Positions 43,952 to 53,600 of a DNA stretch of 64,000 nt are shown here, piece after piece. The stretch comes from Chrysaora quinquecirrha (Eukaryota; Cnidaria; Scyphozoa; Semaeostomeae; Pelagiidae): the NCBI GenBank assembly GCA_014526335.1, contig JACTAT010000340.1, forward strand, positions 648,291-712,290, written 5' to 3'. The translations under genes were made by a program, and so were the position numbers. The notes below the pieces were generated by a model that saw only the letters and a program-made list of their open reading frames with translations, was not told the DNA's origin and did no database searches. Each line of letters begins with the position of its first letter. Position 1 is the stretch's first letter.

Positions 43952-44028
43952 AACGTGGTCCCGACAAGATTCGAGTCCACGACCTCACCATCGTACGCCG
44001 AACGTCTTGACCTCTCGGCCACTCTACC
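43952..44028 (-). repeat. tRNA-Ser/Leu-like module (SINE head or pseudogene)
   Basis: The minus strand reads GAGTGGCCGAGAGGTCAAGA, an A-box of the Ser/Leu type, and GGACTCGAATCTTG, a B-box-like segment, at tRNA-like spacing. The anticodon arm does not fold well. Likely tRNA-derived. Confidence 0.5.
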
Positions 44029-44029
44029 T

Positions 44030-44446
44030 ATTCATTCATGTTTATACAAATTCATTCACATCGCAACGCATGGATTTTTCGTAATTCTTCCCTAGAAAAG
44101 TATCAGTTTAAAAGTTCCAATTTATTTTCGTTTCCTCTGTGACCAAAACATCTAGCATCTTTCCAATGCTCTTTTCACATCAATAATTCTAAGACTATTT
44201 AAATTGCTGTCGCATGGCTCATTAGATCGGAAGGAAATATCTCTTGAAATAGGTTGTGGAGACGGGGATTCAATAATCGGTACTTTATCATTTACAAAAA
44301 ACAAAGAGTTGACTGCATATGAATGCTAGATATCTCCCATTCATTTAGACTATTGAAAGCTGTATATTAGAAATTAACTAGACCAAAATGCGCATGATTA
44401 TATGCGCCAATTGATAAACATCATGGGATACACGAGTTTCTGATAC
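44030..44446. other. Unassigned intronic sequence
   Basis: AT-rich; no gene or repeat recognised. Confidence 0.45.
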
Positions 44447-44728
44447 TCAATTTTGATTGAATAACTCTACAAATTTACCTCCCAGAAGGTTTGTTCCTTG
44501 TTTGTTCAAGTGAAGGCCATCGTCATACAAAAGATTCGACAAGTTACCTCTGAAGTTTTGATAGTTGATGATTTTCTGTCACATATTTACATGGGCTGTA
44601 TGAAATGGGGCCTCTGAATAAAGAATTGTTTCGCTTGCGTATATCTGTCTTTTGTCCTTATTATGCTGGAGCACAATTGTAGTCGCGTATGGCCGACTGA
44701 CATGAGATTGAACCATTACGTCACTCAT
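44447..44728 (-). pseudogene. SGNH-hydrolase-like C-terminal remnant
   Basis: Minus-strand frame with a single stop (44,580-44,582). The end reads NFRGNLSNLLYDDGLHLNKQ then GTNLLGG, matching the Asp/His block (D-x2-H-L-N-x2-G) of SGNH/GDSL-type esterases. Such domains are known from ORF1-type proteins of some CR1/L2 LINEs and from orphan open frames in cnidarian genomes. The N-terminal GDS block was not found. Probably a retroelement remnant; a degenerate host gene piece is possible. Confidence 0.45.
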
Positions 44729-44729
44729 A

Positions 44730-46200
44730 ATGCATGTTGAAGCTCCTTCAATACATAAATACAGGGTGTTCCATAAAAAGGAACCCGTTTTAGAAATTGT
44801 TTTTGTTTACGAACAGTAGCTTCAAATCCAATAGAATTTCGTCATAATTCTTACTGCGTACATACAATTTTGTGAGTAAAAGGATAAATTTTCACATTTC
44901 ATCTTCACAGAAACATACTGTAATGAATTTCAATATTAATAAAGCATGTGCACAGACTTTATGCACATTTCATGCAATTGAAGGATTTCTGTTGCAGGAA
45001 TTAGTTACAGCAAGGGTTTATTGATACAACCATTTGTTTGTTCAGGTCAAAGGTTTGAAAAATGATTGATTTAGAGGGACGAAATTGCTGAAAAGATTGT
45101 TTCTTGCGAGTTGTGCTTTTTTGAAGTACATACTTGACTGTTCTTTGTGTTGGCTGAGAAAATATTGTGTCGAAAGTTTTGCTTCTTCCTAGTGTTATTA
45201 ATGAAGTAAAGGATTATAAATTGATGTCAGCATAATTTTCATCTCTTCAAGAATATGCGCACCAAATTTCGTGCTCAAAAATGAAATCTTGACTGTGGCA
45301 CGAAGATTTCTTTACCGGTTTCGTTTTTTCTGGTTAAGAAGCAAAAGGACTGGGATGGGAAAAATGTACTATATTGTTTTTTCACCATCGAGTTTCCACC
45401 CACATGCTCGAAACATTCCTCAACTTGAAACAGAGGTATGCCCAAGCAATCATAGGGTAAATTATCTAGACATATGGGGGGCTCATAGTGCAATAAAGAC
45501 AGAACAAAATAGGTTTGTGGTAGATCAATTTGTATATCAATTTCATTCTGAAAAGTTGACAAATCTACAGTAAATACAACAGTGACAAAAGTTAGCCTAA
45601 GCTACATAGACAGGGAATTTTTGGCAACATTCAGGCAAACTGGGTAACCAGAATTTTTGAAGATGTTTTGGACTCTTTGGTGGTGGGTGGTCATTTTAAG
45701 ACTGGGGAACATTCTGGCAAATCAATGGTTGTGACGTTCATCGATGACGTATAAAAGTTATACGGTCAGTGGAAATCTGACTCTTGAATTTTGTGTTTTT
45801 AATGGTATGGTCGGAAAGAACATCTCAAACGCAGCAAAAAATTATAAAACACCAATTCGACTTGGCTTAATACTCAGAAGTAATTACGATTCAACTTTCA
45901 TGTGACGTCATCAAAATGCAAAACTGATATTTTGAGTGTTAACCGTTTTGTGCATAAATCTTTCTTGTCATGTGTTCAGCGTTACTTTTAGGACAAAAGC
46001 ATCATGTTCTCGGTCACCTACGGTCATTTTTTGTCATTTCAAACCTTAAATTACGATTTCTATTGCGATGCAGCTAGGGTTCCGAACTACTTTGCATGTT
46101 GAAAAAGATGAAAAAAACATTTTCTGCTTACTTTCTCTGAGAATGGTAATATGATTGAGCTGGATAGAGTGAAGCACTTTTATATGACCACGGTCTTTAA
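44730..46200. other. Unassigned intronic sequence
   Basis: Starts near a CAGGGTGTTCCATAAAAA word resembling some mariner ends, but no partner end was found. A 100-residue frame at 45,271-45,573 overlaps a 95-residue frame on the other strand; neither shows a known family. I see no supported gene. Confidence 0.4.
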
Positions 46201-46209
46201 TTTGATTTA

Positions 46210-46875
46210 TGTAGCCGTAAATGCTCGAGAAGACGGCAGACACCAATGTCGATAAGTTGTAGGCATAGGCATAGGCGAAGGCATAGGCACAGGCGTATGT
46301 GTAGATGTAGGCATTGGTGTATGCGAAGGCATAGGCACAGGTGTAGATTTGGATGTAGGCATTGGTGTAGGCGAAGGCATAGGCACAGATGCAGGAATAG
46401 ATGAAGGCATAGGTCTAGGCACAAGTGTAGATGAAGGCAAAGGCATAGGCGAAGACACAGGAATAGGTGTACGTGTAGATGAAGGCATAGGTCTAAACTA
46501 AGGCACAGGTATGTGTAGGCATAGACATAGGCGAAGGCGAAGGCATAGACACAGGTGTAGATTTAGATGTAGGCATTGGTGTAAGCGAAGGCATAGGCAC
46601 AGATGCAGGTGTAGATGAAGGCATAGGTCTAGGCACAGGTGCAGATGAAGACAAAGGCATAGGCGAAGGCACAAGAACAGGTGTACGTGTAGATGAAAGC
46701 ATAGGTCTAGACTAAGGCACAGGTATATGTGTAGGCATAGACATAGTCGAAGGCAAAGGCATAGGCACAGGCGTAGCTGTAGATGTAGCAAAGGCGTAGA
46801 TGAAGGCATAGGCACAGGTGTAGATTTAGATGAAGGCATAAGAGTAGGCGAAGGCATAGGCACAACTAACAATGT
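46210..46875. repeat. GGCATAGGCACAGG hexamer-based minisatellite
   Basis: Degenerate units of 6, 12 and 24 bases (GGCATAGGCGAAGGCATAGG, CACAGGTGTAGATTTAGATG). Two longer segments near 46,380-46,500 and 46,600-46,720 are near-duplicates. Minus-strand frames rich in Pro/Met/Ser/Thr or Leu/Cys are translations of the array. It ends 30 bases before the GIY-YIG retroelement remnant. Confidence 0.88.
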
Positions 46876-46904
46876 AGTACCCATTAAATCATGATTAAGG
46901 AGGA

Positions 46905-47880
46905 ATGCCGGTAGTGGAGTTACAACAATGGATTGCGCCTGTTAAGTTCGAAGGTACAACAAAATGTCAGATTCATCACTCTCAATATATGAAATCAATT
47001 GCAAGTAAGCATGCAGTCAAAAAAACGTCTGCCCTCTCTCAGGAAACCAAAGTAAATGTCTTGGTCGCAGATCTTGTCAGAACAATGCGCAACATATCAC
47101 CTCTATGTGACAGCAACGAAAGAAGTAAACATCTTCAACATTTTATAGACCGTCTGTAATTCTCAGGATACACAAAAGGACAGAATCACAATATACAAGA
47201 AAGCAAATCAAAAATACAAGAAATTCGTCGAGAATGATAAAAATGGGACGTGTCCAATGTACAGAGGAAAATTTTGGAACAGAGAGGAAAGAGACAAAGA
47301 AACAAAAAAAACACATGGTATGCCAAAGGAGGTTTTTGAGACTGCTTTATTTGTGGACACTACACCTCATAGCGAATTAGCAATGAAATGCAGAGTGATT
47401 TTAAAAGAAGCAGGGCTTAAAATCAGAATAGTGGAAAAATCATGAAAACAACTAAAACGACATATACCAAAGTCTGATCTGCTTAAAACACCTAATTGTG
47501 AAGAAGCGGAATACCACTCGTGTAAAATCAAATGTATCTTTGTACTTCAAAACCAGGGATGTCCTTTAAAAAAATTCAATGTGATGCATGTGAGGAGAGC
47601 TGCATTTGAGAAACAGCACGTAGTTTAGGTGGGAGGTATGAGGAATAAGCAAGTAAGTAAGTTAGAGAAAAAGGAAAACTCGTCTGTCTTTTGACAACAT
47701 ATGGTTGAAAAACATAACTCTGTAGAACAGGGTATATCCGTAAAAGTACTAAGAACATGCCCGAAAGACCCAATTTTACGAAAAGTAACAGAGACAATAT
47801 CTATTCATGCAGAGAAGCCAACATTGAATGCTAAGGAGGAGTGGGGTAGTTCCAATGTTCCCAGAAATCGGTTCGAATGA
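46905..47880 (+). pseudogene. Retroelement C-terminal remnant with GIY-YIG domain
   Basis: Pieces in frame order on the plus strand: VADLVRTMRNISPLCDSNER (46,905-47,159); YKKFVENDKNGTCPMYRG and LFVDTTPHSELAMKCRVIL (to 47,445); IVEKS followed by a stop, then KQLKRHIPKSDLL and a cysteine pair region; IQCDACEESCI with a stop where the Gly of YIGET is expected, then ETARSLGGRYEE and QHMVEKHNSVEQG. The order (linker, cysteine pair, GIY-YIG motif) is that of Penelope-like and related RT/GIY-YIG elements. The reverse transcriptase itself is missing upstream, replaced by a minisatellite. Confidence 0.62.
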
Positions 47881-48130
47881 AAAACGAACGCATGAAACTC
47901 AGTTAATGACTCTGATTTGATTAATTAACTCCCTGATGTGGCTGTCGATGAGCAGCGAAATATTTGAGGTAATAATAATGAAATTAAATGATAATGGAGA
48001 TAAATTGCATGTGTCGAAAAAAATGGTCATAAAAACAAAACATCCGAGTTATAATTTAGCGTAAAAGACACGGGATTAACTAAGAATTATTATATTAACT
48101 AATATTATTATATTATTATTATTGTTATTA

Positions 48131-48485
48131 TAAAATCTCTTGTGAAGAAATATTTTCAGTGAAAATTTCAAGGGGCAAAGCCCTGACATGAGTCAAGATG
48201 AGTGGAGTTTTCATATGCTAACAAGAGGTAGCTTTTTGTAAATTAAATTTTTTTCATTTACAAAGTGTCCATTTGCTTTAAAAATTAAGAAAACATCAAA
48301 AATTTAGTTTAGTTTTCGAGATTTTGTGAAAATTTGTGCTTATCTTCGATGTCAAACACCATTGCATGGCCAAACAAATTTCTTTATTAAAAACAGGATT
48401 CTAATGTCGCTCAATGGGAGTCATACTTGAGGATTTACCCCCTTGAAATTTTCACGGAAAATATTTCTTCATAAAAAATTTTATC
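48131..48485. mobile_element. ~355 bp MITE with ~48-bp terminal inverted repeats
   Basis: The left end AAAATCTCTTGTGAAGAAAT then ATTTTCAGTGAAAATTTCAA is matched inverted by CTTGAAATTTTCACGGAAAA and TATTTCTTCATAAAAAATTTT at the right. The interior is AT-rich without coding capacity. A (TTA)n tract precedes it and the LINE C open frame begins shortly after. Confidence 0.7.
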
Positions 48486-48557
48486 ATACCAATAAAATAT
48501 AACCTTTTCTGCTTCGAATTTCTTCATATTTCTTCAACTCTCTCCATCGCAGAATCT

Positions 48558-49169
48558 ATGAATAACTTTTTCTGTACCATTGGGGAGAAACTTAGTGAAC
48601 AAATTCCTATGGCAAAGAACCCTCTTCTTGAAGATGATTACGTTGTTAATCCACTAAACAACAAATTTAATTTTCAGCCCATTGACGCCTTCAAGTTAGG
48701 AAAAGTTTTTGGGAAATTCAAAACCTCAAAGGGATATGGTACCGTTGGCATTGCAAGCTTTTTCCTGAAAATTGCACTTCCGGTCATCTCAGAATCCCTT
48801 TGCGATATTTTCAACCTTTCCACTGCTACTGGCTGCTTTCCAGACAGCTGGAAAATAGCCAGAGTAGCACCAATTTTTAAAAGCGGACAACCTGATGACC
48901 GATCTAACTACCGACCTATATCTGTCTTGCCAGTTCTCGCTAGGGTTTTCGAAAAACTTATTTACAACCAATTGTACGATTATTTGGACCTAAACAAACA
49001 CCTATTTTCAAACCAATCTGGTTTCAGAGCTCTCCAATCGGTTGTCACTTGTCTTCCTAACAACACAGATGACTGGTATGTGAATATGGACAATGGAAGT
49101 TACACTGCCAATATTTTCATTGATCTCAAAAAAGCATTTGATACCGTAGACCATTACTTGCTAAGCTGA
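48558..49169 (+). pseudogene. LINE C reverse transcriptase, N-terminal half
   Basis: A 203-residue frame. The RT palm and fingers are shown by WKIARVAPIFKSGQPDDRSN with YRPISVLPVLARVFEKLIY, then QSGFRALQSVV, then IFIDLKKAFDTVDH with the first catalytic Asp (residue position around 190). The frame ends after DHYLLS because of a frameshift; the correct continuation KLNKYGVENLELTWF is in the next frame and leads into the second half. The start ATG at 48,558 is internal to the original protein; upstream codons are open (TLSIAES). Confidence 0.83.
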
Positions 49170-50212
49170 ATAAATATGGGGTTGAAAATCTTGAGCTTAC
49201 ATGGTTTACTTCCTATCTAACCAATAGAAAACAGTTCTGCAAAGTAAATGGGGTATGTTCTAAAACTGAAGATATTCGCTGTGGGGTGCCCCAGGGTTCT
49301 TGTCTCGGCCCTCTTTTGTTTCTCATATATATCAATGATCTTCCGCTTTCTCTGAAAAAAGGTAAAGTTACCATGTACGCCGATGACACCAGTATTTCAT
49401 ACTCCTCTTTGAGCCTAACAGACATTAGCCAAACTTTAAATAGCGAATTGAACGTCTTGAAGCAATGGTTGCAAGGTAACAAACTTTCTTTGAATGTTAT
49501 TAAGACACAAGCTCTGATGGTAGGTTCCCAGCCCAAAATTAAGAAAATTACTGACAAAATAGTCGACCATCCACAATTTTTTATTGGTGGCTCTCAAATT
49601 GAAAATGTCGACCGAACAAAGTATCTGGGTATGATTATCGACAGGAGCTTGAATTGGGAAGGCCACGTTAAGCATCTCCGTACAAAGGTTTCTCGTTCAA
49701 TTGGTTTCCTGAAATATTCCAAAAAATTTTTACCAAAAACTACGTTAAGTAAAATGTATCGGGGTATTGTCGAGCCCCATTTCCGGTTCTGCTGTTCAGT
49801 GTGGGGGTGCTGTGGGGTAACTAAATTGCTAACGTTGCAGAAGTTGCAAAATCGTGCAGCTAGAATAGTAACTAAAAGTAGATTCGATGCGCCTGCTACT
49901 GAACTAATTCGCAGTTTAAATTGGCCAACTCTGGATGAAATTATTAAAAGCGAAACAGCTACAACAATGTATAAATCACTAAATGGGATGGCCCCAATCT
50001 ACCTCTCTAGCCTTTTCCATAAGAAATCTACCAGTACTATCAGAAAACTGAGAAATACAGACACTGACCTTGTGATGCCCTTACGGAAAACTAACAATGG
50101 GCAGAAGGCAATTTCGTTTCGTGGACCTAAACTTTGGAATAAACTTGAACGCGAAATTAAACTGGCTCCCTCCCTTGCCACCTTTAAGAGAAGAATGAAA
50201 AACATGTTTTGA
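49170..50212 (+). pseudogene. LINE C reverse transcriptase, C-terminal half
   Basis: Read from about 49,170 to the stop at 50,210. RCGVPQGSCLGPLLFLIYIN is RT motif 4/5, and YADDTSISYS carries the intact YxDD catalytic pair. TKYLGMIIDRSLNWEGHV and LQKLQNRAARIVTKSRFDAP belong to the thumb and connection. KLEREIKLAPSLATFKRRMK closes the protein, typical for CR1/Jockey-type elements. Apart from the frameshift joining it to the first half, no defect was seen. Confidence 0.85.
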
Positions 50213-50270
50213 TAGCCAACATTTTAACCAATTGACAATTTGTATATTTAAACTGTATAAACGTCGTTGT

Positions 50271-50317
50271 CACGGCCCCCTGAAAAGCAGTTCTTTTGAA
50301 CTGACGGGGCTACCGTG
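50271..50317 (+). other. LINE C 3' UTR double hairpin
   Basis: An outer stem, CACGG/CCGTG plus GCCCC/GGGGC, encloses a perfect inner hairpin, CAGTTC-TTTT-GAACTG (50,288-50,303). In LINEs of this kind the 3' RNA end is recognised by the reverse transcriptase (known for several families), so this is a plausible recognition structure. Confidence 0.6.
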
Positions 50318-50339
50318 CATAAAGAAGTAAAATAAAAAA

Positions 50340-50790
50340 TTCGAAGAATATCAAATTCATCATGGATGTGCTGAAACATCGTGATATTGATCGCTATTTT
50401 TCAAAAACATCTCCTAAAATTTGTTTGCCTTTTTGAGCAGGTAATGCTTCGAAGTTTTCTTGAATTGTTTCATAAAAACAATAAAATAAACTTTCAGTTT
50501 TCATTTAGGGTGAAAGCCCGTAAAATGGCAATCATTTCCATGCTCAATTTCATTCCTTAAAAGGCCGAGGAGCTTCTGTAAATTGCCGCGAAAATTTCTG
50601 CTGCTATGCCCCTTGACCACTGTTGGCGGCCATTTTGTTCAATTGTCGGGATACTTTCGGAAAAGGGGAGTGTATATTCAGCATGATTGAGAGCTAGTAA
50701 AATTCGGCGTACTACAGGCTCTATTGTTGGGCCGTTGTTGTCTCTACTACAGAAAAACGATCTTATCAAAAGTGTGAAAAAACCGTAACA
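50340..50790. other. Unassigned intronic sequence
   Basis: AT-rich; the 70-residue minus-strand frame at 50,557-50,769 shows no recognised family. Confidence 0.45.
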
Positions 50791-50792
50791 TT

Positions 50793-51030
50793 CAAATGTA
50801 TGCCGACGATACTGTCACCTACACGTCACACAGTTTCATTGAACAATCCTTACATCAGAGATGAAAAGTGTCTCTAAGTGGCTGGACAAAAACAGGTTCA
50901 TCATCAACTTAAGTAAAGGAAAAACATAATCACTGCTATTTCGAACAGCAAAACATCTCTCCTCGAAAGATCCGATGCAAGTGTATATGAATGAAAAGCT
51001 TATGGAAGGAAATGTTGCTAATGGCTACAA
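50793..51030 (+). pseudogene. LINE E reverse transcriptase fragment
   Basis: The reading MYADDTVTYTSHSFIEQSL, then (after a one-base shift) MKSVSKWLDKNRFIINLSKG and MQVYMNEKLMEGNV, is RT motif C and thumb of another LINE. The YADD pair is intact, but the rest of the polymerase is gone. It lies between LINE C and LINE A. Confidence 0.72.
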
Positions 51031-51231
51031 GTACGCTGCGCTGTCGGTTTCGTTGCGCTATCACCAAGAGCAGAATTGTTTTATTTGGAGGCTTTATCAA
51101 AGAGATTTTGTATTATTGAACTCGTATGTACCTGACATGTCAAAATACAAGTAGAAAAGTCTTGATTCAAATCTTTTTAATACTATTTTTATTATTTTAT
51201 TTTATTCTGACACGGCTATGCTTTCTTAAAT

Positions 51232-52063
51232 ATGGATAGTAAAGCTTTTGGAGATTTAATCGAAAAGAAATTGGGTGCATTAAGAAAGGATATCGAAAAT
51301 TTGTTGGTTCAATTTAAAGCTACAATCAGATCGGAAATAAAGAACGCTGTTTCATCAAGTCTAAAACCAATTGAGAAAAGATTGACTGAGATTGAGAAAG
51401 CCTAACAATTCCAATCTCACCAGTATGAGTCTTTTAGAAAACAGGTTGGGACAGTATTGAGAGTAAACAGTGAACTGAAGGCGGAAAACGAGCAACTTAT
51501 ACAGCGCATCAAAGATCTAGAAAGAATAGATGAAGTTAGAGCTACGTCAGTTGATAACGTAGAGCAGTATGGCAGGAGAGATGTGGTAGAAGTTTGTGGT
51601 ATTCCACGCTCTGCTGACGAAAATTGTGAAAATATCATTCTCGAATTGGCTAAAAAGGTAAATGTTTCTTTATCAGAAAATGAAATTGAAGCATGCCATC
51701 GCATTTCAAGTAAAAGTGAAGCTGCCATGATTAAAAAATTAAGCTCAAGAGAAAAGAGAGAGGAGCTAATGTCCAAGATTGTGAAAAGTAGCTAGATTCA
51801 AAAAGCTTAAAATCACAGATTTCGGTTTCGAGATGCCTACTGGTTCTGATTCAAATGATGATAACGCCAATAAAGGAAAAATCTTCGTCAACGGGAGTTT
51901 AACACAGAGAAACAAGAATCTTCTGCGCCTAGCAAGAATAAAGAAAAGAGAGCTCGACTACAAGTTCGTTTGGTCTAGAAACGGGTCGATGTTCATGAGG
52001 AAAACAGAGTCATCCAGAATAAAAAAGATGAATTTCGTAATTGACCTGGACTCGCTAGAGTAA
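51232..52063 (+). pseudogene. LINE A ORF1-like protein
   Basis: From ATG 51,232: MDSKAFGDLIEKKLGALRKD, a lysine-rich helical start. One in-frame stop (51,403) is followed by SELKAENEQLIQRIKDLERI, a coiled-coil-like stretch. QYGRRDVVEVCGIPRSADEN and EIEACHRISSK are the hallmark of ORF1 proteins of CR1/L2-type LINEs. A stop and a one-base shift near 51,793-51,833 are followed by IFVNGSLTQRNKNLLRLARI and DYKFVWSRNGSMFMRK, the expected C-terminal region. It would bind the element RNA. Two stops and one shift make it non-functional. Confidence 0.78.
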
Positions 52064-52183
52064 GGTAGTTTCTATCAATTTTTTTTTACTTATGTTTTTT
52101 TTCTACTAGAATTTATTATCTGCCGCTTTTTCCAGTATCTTAGATATTCATATTCCCATTCAAATTTAACCTAATCCCATTTA

Positions 52184-52790
52184 ATGGCTGAAGAATCTCT
52201 ACTTTGCCCCAAATGCACGAGTTTAATTCATGATAAATAAAATTCAATATTCTGTGACCTATGTCGCTGTTGGATTCATCCTAAATTCTCTGGCTTGACT
52301 AAAAAACTTTTTCTAGAACTTTAAAATAATGATTAGCAATATCTTTGTAACAATTGTGTGCATGACACATTTCCTTATCATTGCTTAAGTGACTCCAGAC
52401 TAAACTATGTTGCCTCGCCAGTGCTAAATCTGTTACTAAATATAAATTAATTAGCACCAGATATAACAATAGCTGCTCTGTTTGTCACAGATTAGTGCGT
52501 GTTAACACATGCTCTGTTCCTTGTAGACAATGCAAACATCTAACACATAAAGAGTGCGCCAAATTGCCACATTGGAATGTTAAGAGCATTGAAAATAACT
52601 TAATGACCTGGGAGTGTGCGTCTTGTTGTCTAAGAACATTATCCTCGTTTCCTTTCTTTCACAATGATAGCACTGATCTACTCAATCTTACTTTCAATTC
52701 CAGCTATTCATGTAAATGCAACACCACCGCCGTACCTATCTCAAACTACATCTTGAAGAACTCCAGACGTGAAAATTAGCTTTTAAGGAA
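52184..52790 (+). pseudogene. LINE A ORF2 start: two zinc fingers
   Basis: From ATG 52,184: MAEESLLCPKCTSLIHDK, stop, then IFCDLCRCWIHPKFSGL and CNNCV, a PHD-like C2...CxxC-H-x-C pattern in which one Cys position is Phe. A second finger reads VPCRQCKHLTHKECAKLP, with WECASC at its end. PHD-like fingers ahead of the endonuclease are usual in cnidarian L2/CR1 elements. Several stops interrupt the frame. Confidence 0.65.
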
Positions 52791-52899
52791 CATGAAACAT
52801 TATTCAAAAATGACGTAGACTCTAAAGTCACTAGCTTCTCGGACTTCGATTATTATGATAATCATGAACTCCACAAATTGGTTAATTCACCAACTTTTA

Positions 52900-53600
52900 A
52901 TAAGAGGAATAAGGCAAGCATTTTCCATTCAAATATATCCTCTATCTCAAAAAATCTTGAAAACCTAGAAATTCTTTCTCACACTCTTGACCATATAGCT
53001 TTGATATTATAGCTTTAAGTGAAACATGGATGCAAAAGATAACGATGATCGTAAAAACAACTCCATCTTAATGGTTATCATAATTTTTTGGGTCAACAAG
53101 GAAATAGTCTTAAAGGAGGGTGTGGTCTCTTTCTTGCCAACCATCTCTCATACCTACCGAGAAATGACCTTAATAAATGCTTTAAAGATGCCGAGTGTGA
53201 GTTCGAGGCCCGTTGGGTCGAGATCACAAATTCATCTGGCAAAATTACAATCGTCGGCGTTATCTACAATCATCCTCGTAGAAACTTTTCTGCCTTCCTT
53301 GATTATTTGAAACCTTCGTTTGATAAAATAAACCGGGAAAATAAATAAATCTTTCTTTGTGGTGATTTCAATCTTAACCTACTAAAATTTGATACTTCAC
53401 AATGCGCTGACTTTTTCTGAATTTAATGCTATCTAACTTTTGCAAGCCTCTTATATCCAAACCTACCAGATTTAAAAGCACCTCTTCAGCAAGTCTAATG
53501 GATAACATTTTTTTTAAATTCTCTTGACCATACTACATTCAGTGGAAATTTAATAGATAAAATCTCTGATCATTTGACGAATTTTGTATTCTTTCAGAGC
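52900..53600 (+). pseudogene. LINE A APE-type endonuclease domain
   Basis: Motifs appear in order across shifting frames: FHSNISSISKNLENLEILS, IIALSETWMQ (catalytic Glu), GGCGLFLANHLSY, ITIVGVIYNHPRRN, then after a stop FLCGDFNLNLLKFD (Asp/Asn) and KISDHLTNFVFF (final Asp-His). These are the core residues of the exonuclease/endonuclease/phosphatase fold. At least three stops or shifts lie between 53,020 and 53,520. Confidence 0.75.

Larger units (their letters stand above)
48500..50340 (+). mobile_element. LINE C, 5'-truncated CR1/L2-like retrotransposon
   Basis: Contains the whole reverse transcriptase and the 3' UTR, but no endonuclease. The 3' UTR has a compact double hairpin (50,271-50,317) and ends with ATAAA-rich sequence. 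There is one frameshift near 49,150; otherwise the coding region is open, so it is one of the younger insertions in the window. Confidence 0.85.

Noticed and set aside
44760..44790. Mariner-like end CAGGGTGTTCCATAAAAA
   Set aside because: No matching inverted partner and no transposase signature were found nearby.
45271..45573. 100-residue frame in the intron
   Set aside because: The opposite strand is equally open, no domain or splice context supports it, and no family was recognised.
46207..46884. Proline/methionine-rich and leucine/cysteine-rich minus-strand frames
   Set aside because: Translations of the GGCATAGGCACAGG minisatellite in different frames.
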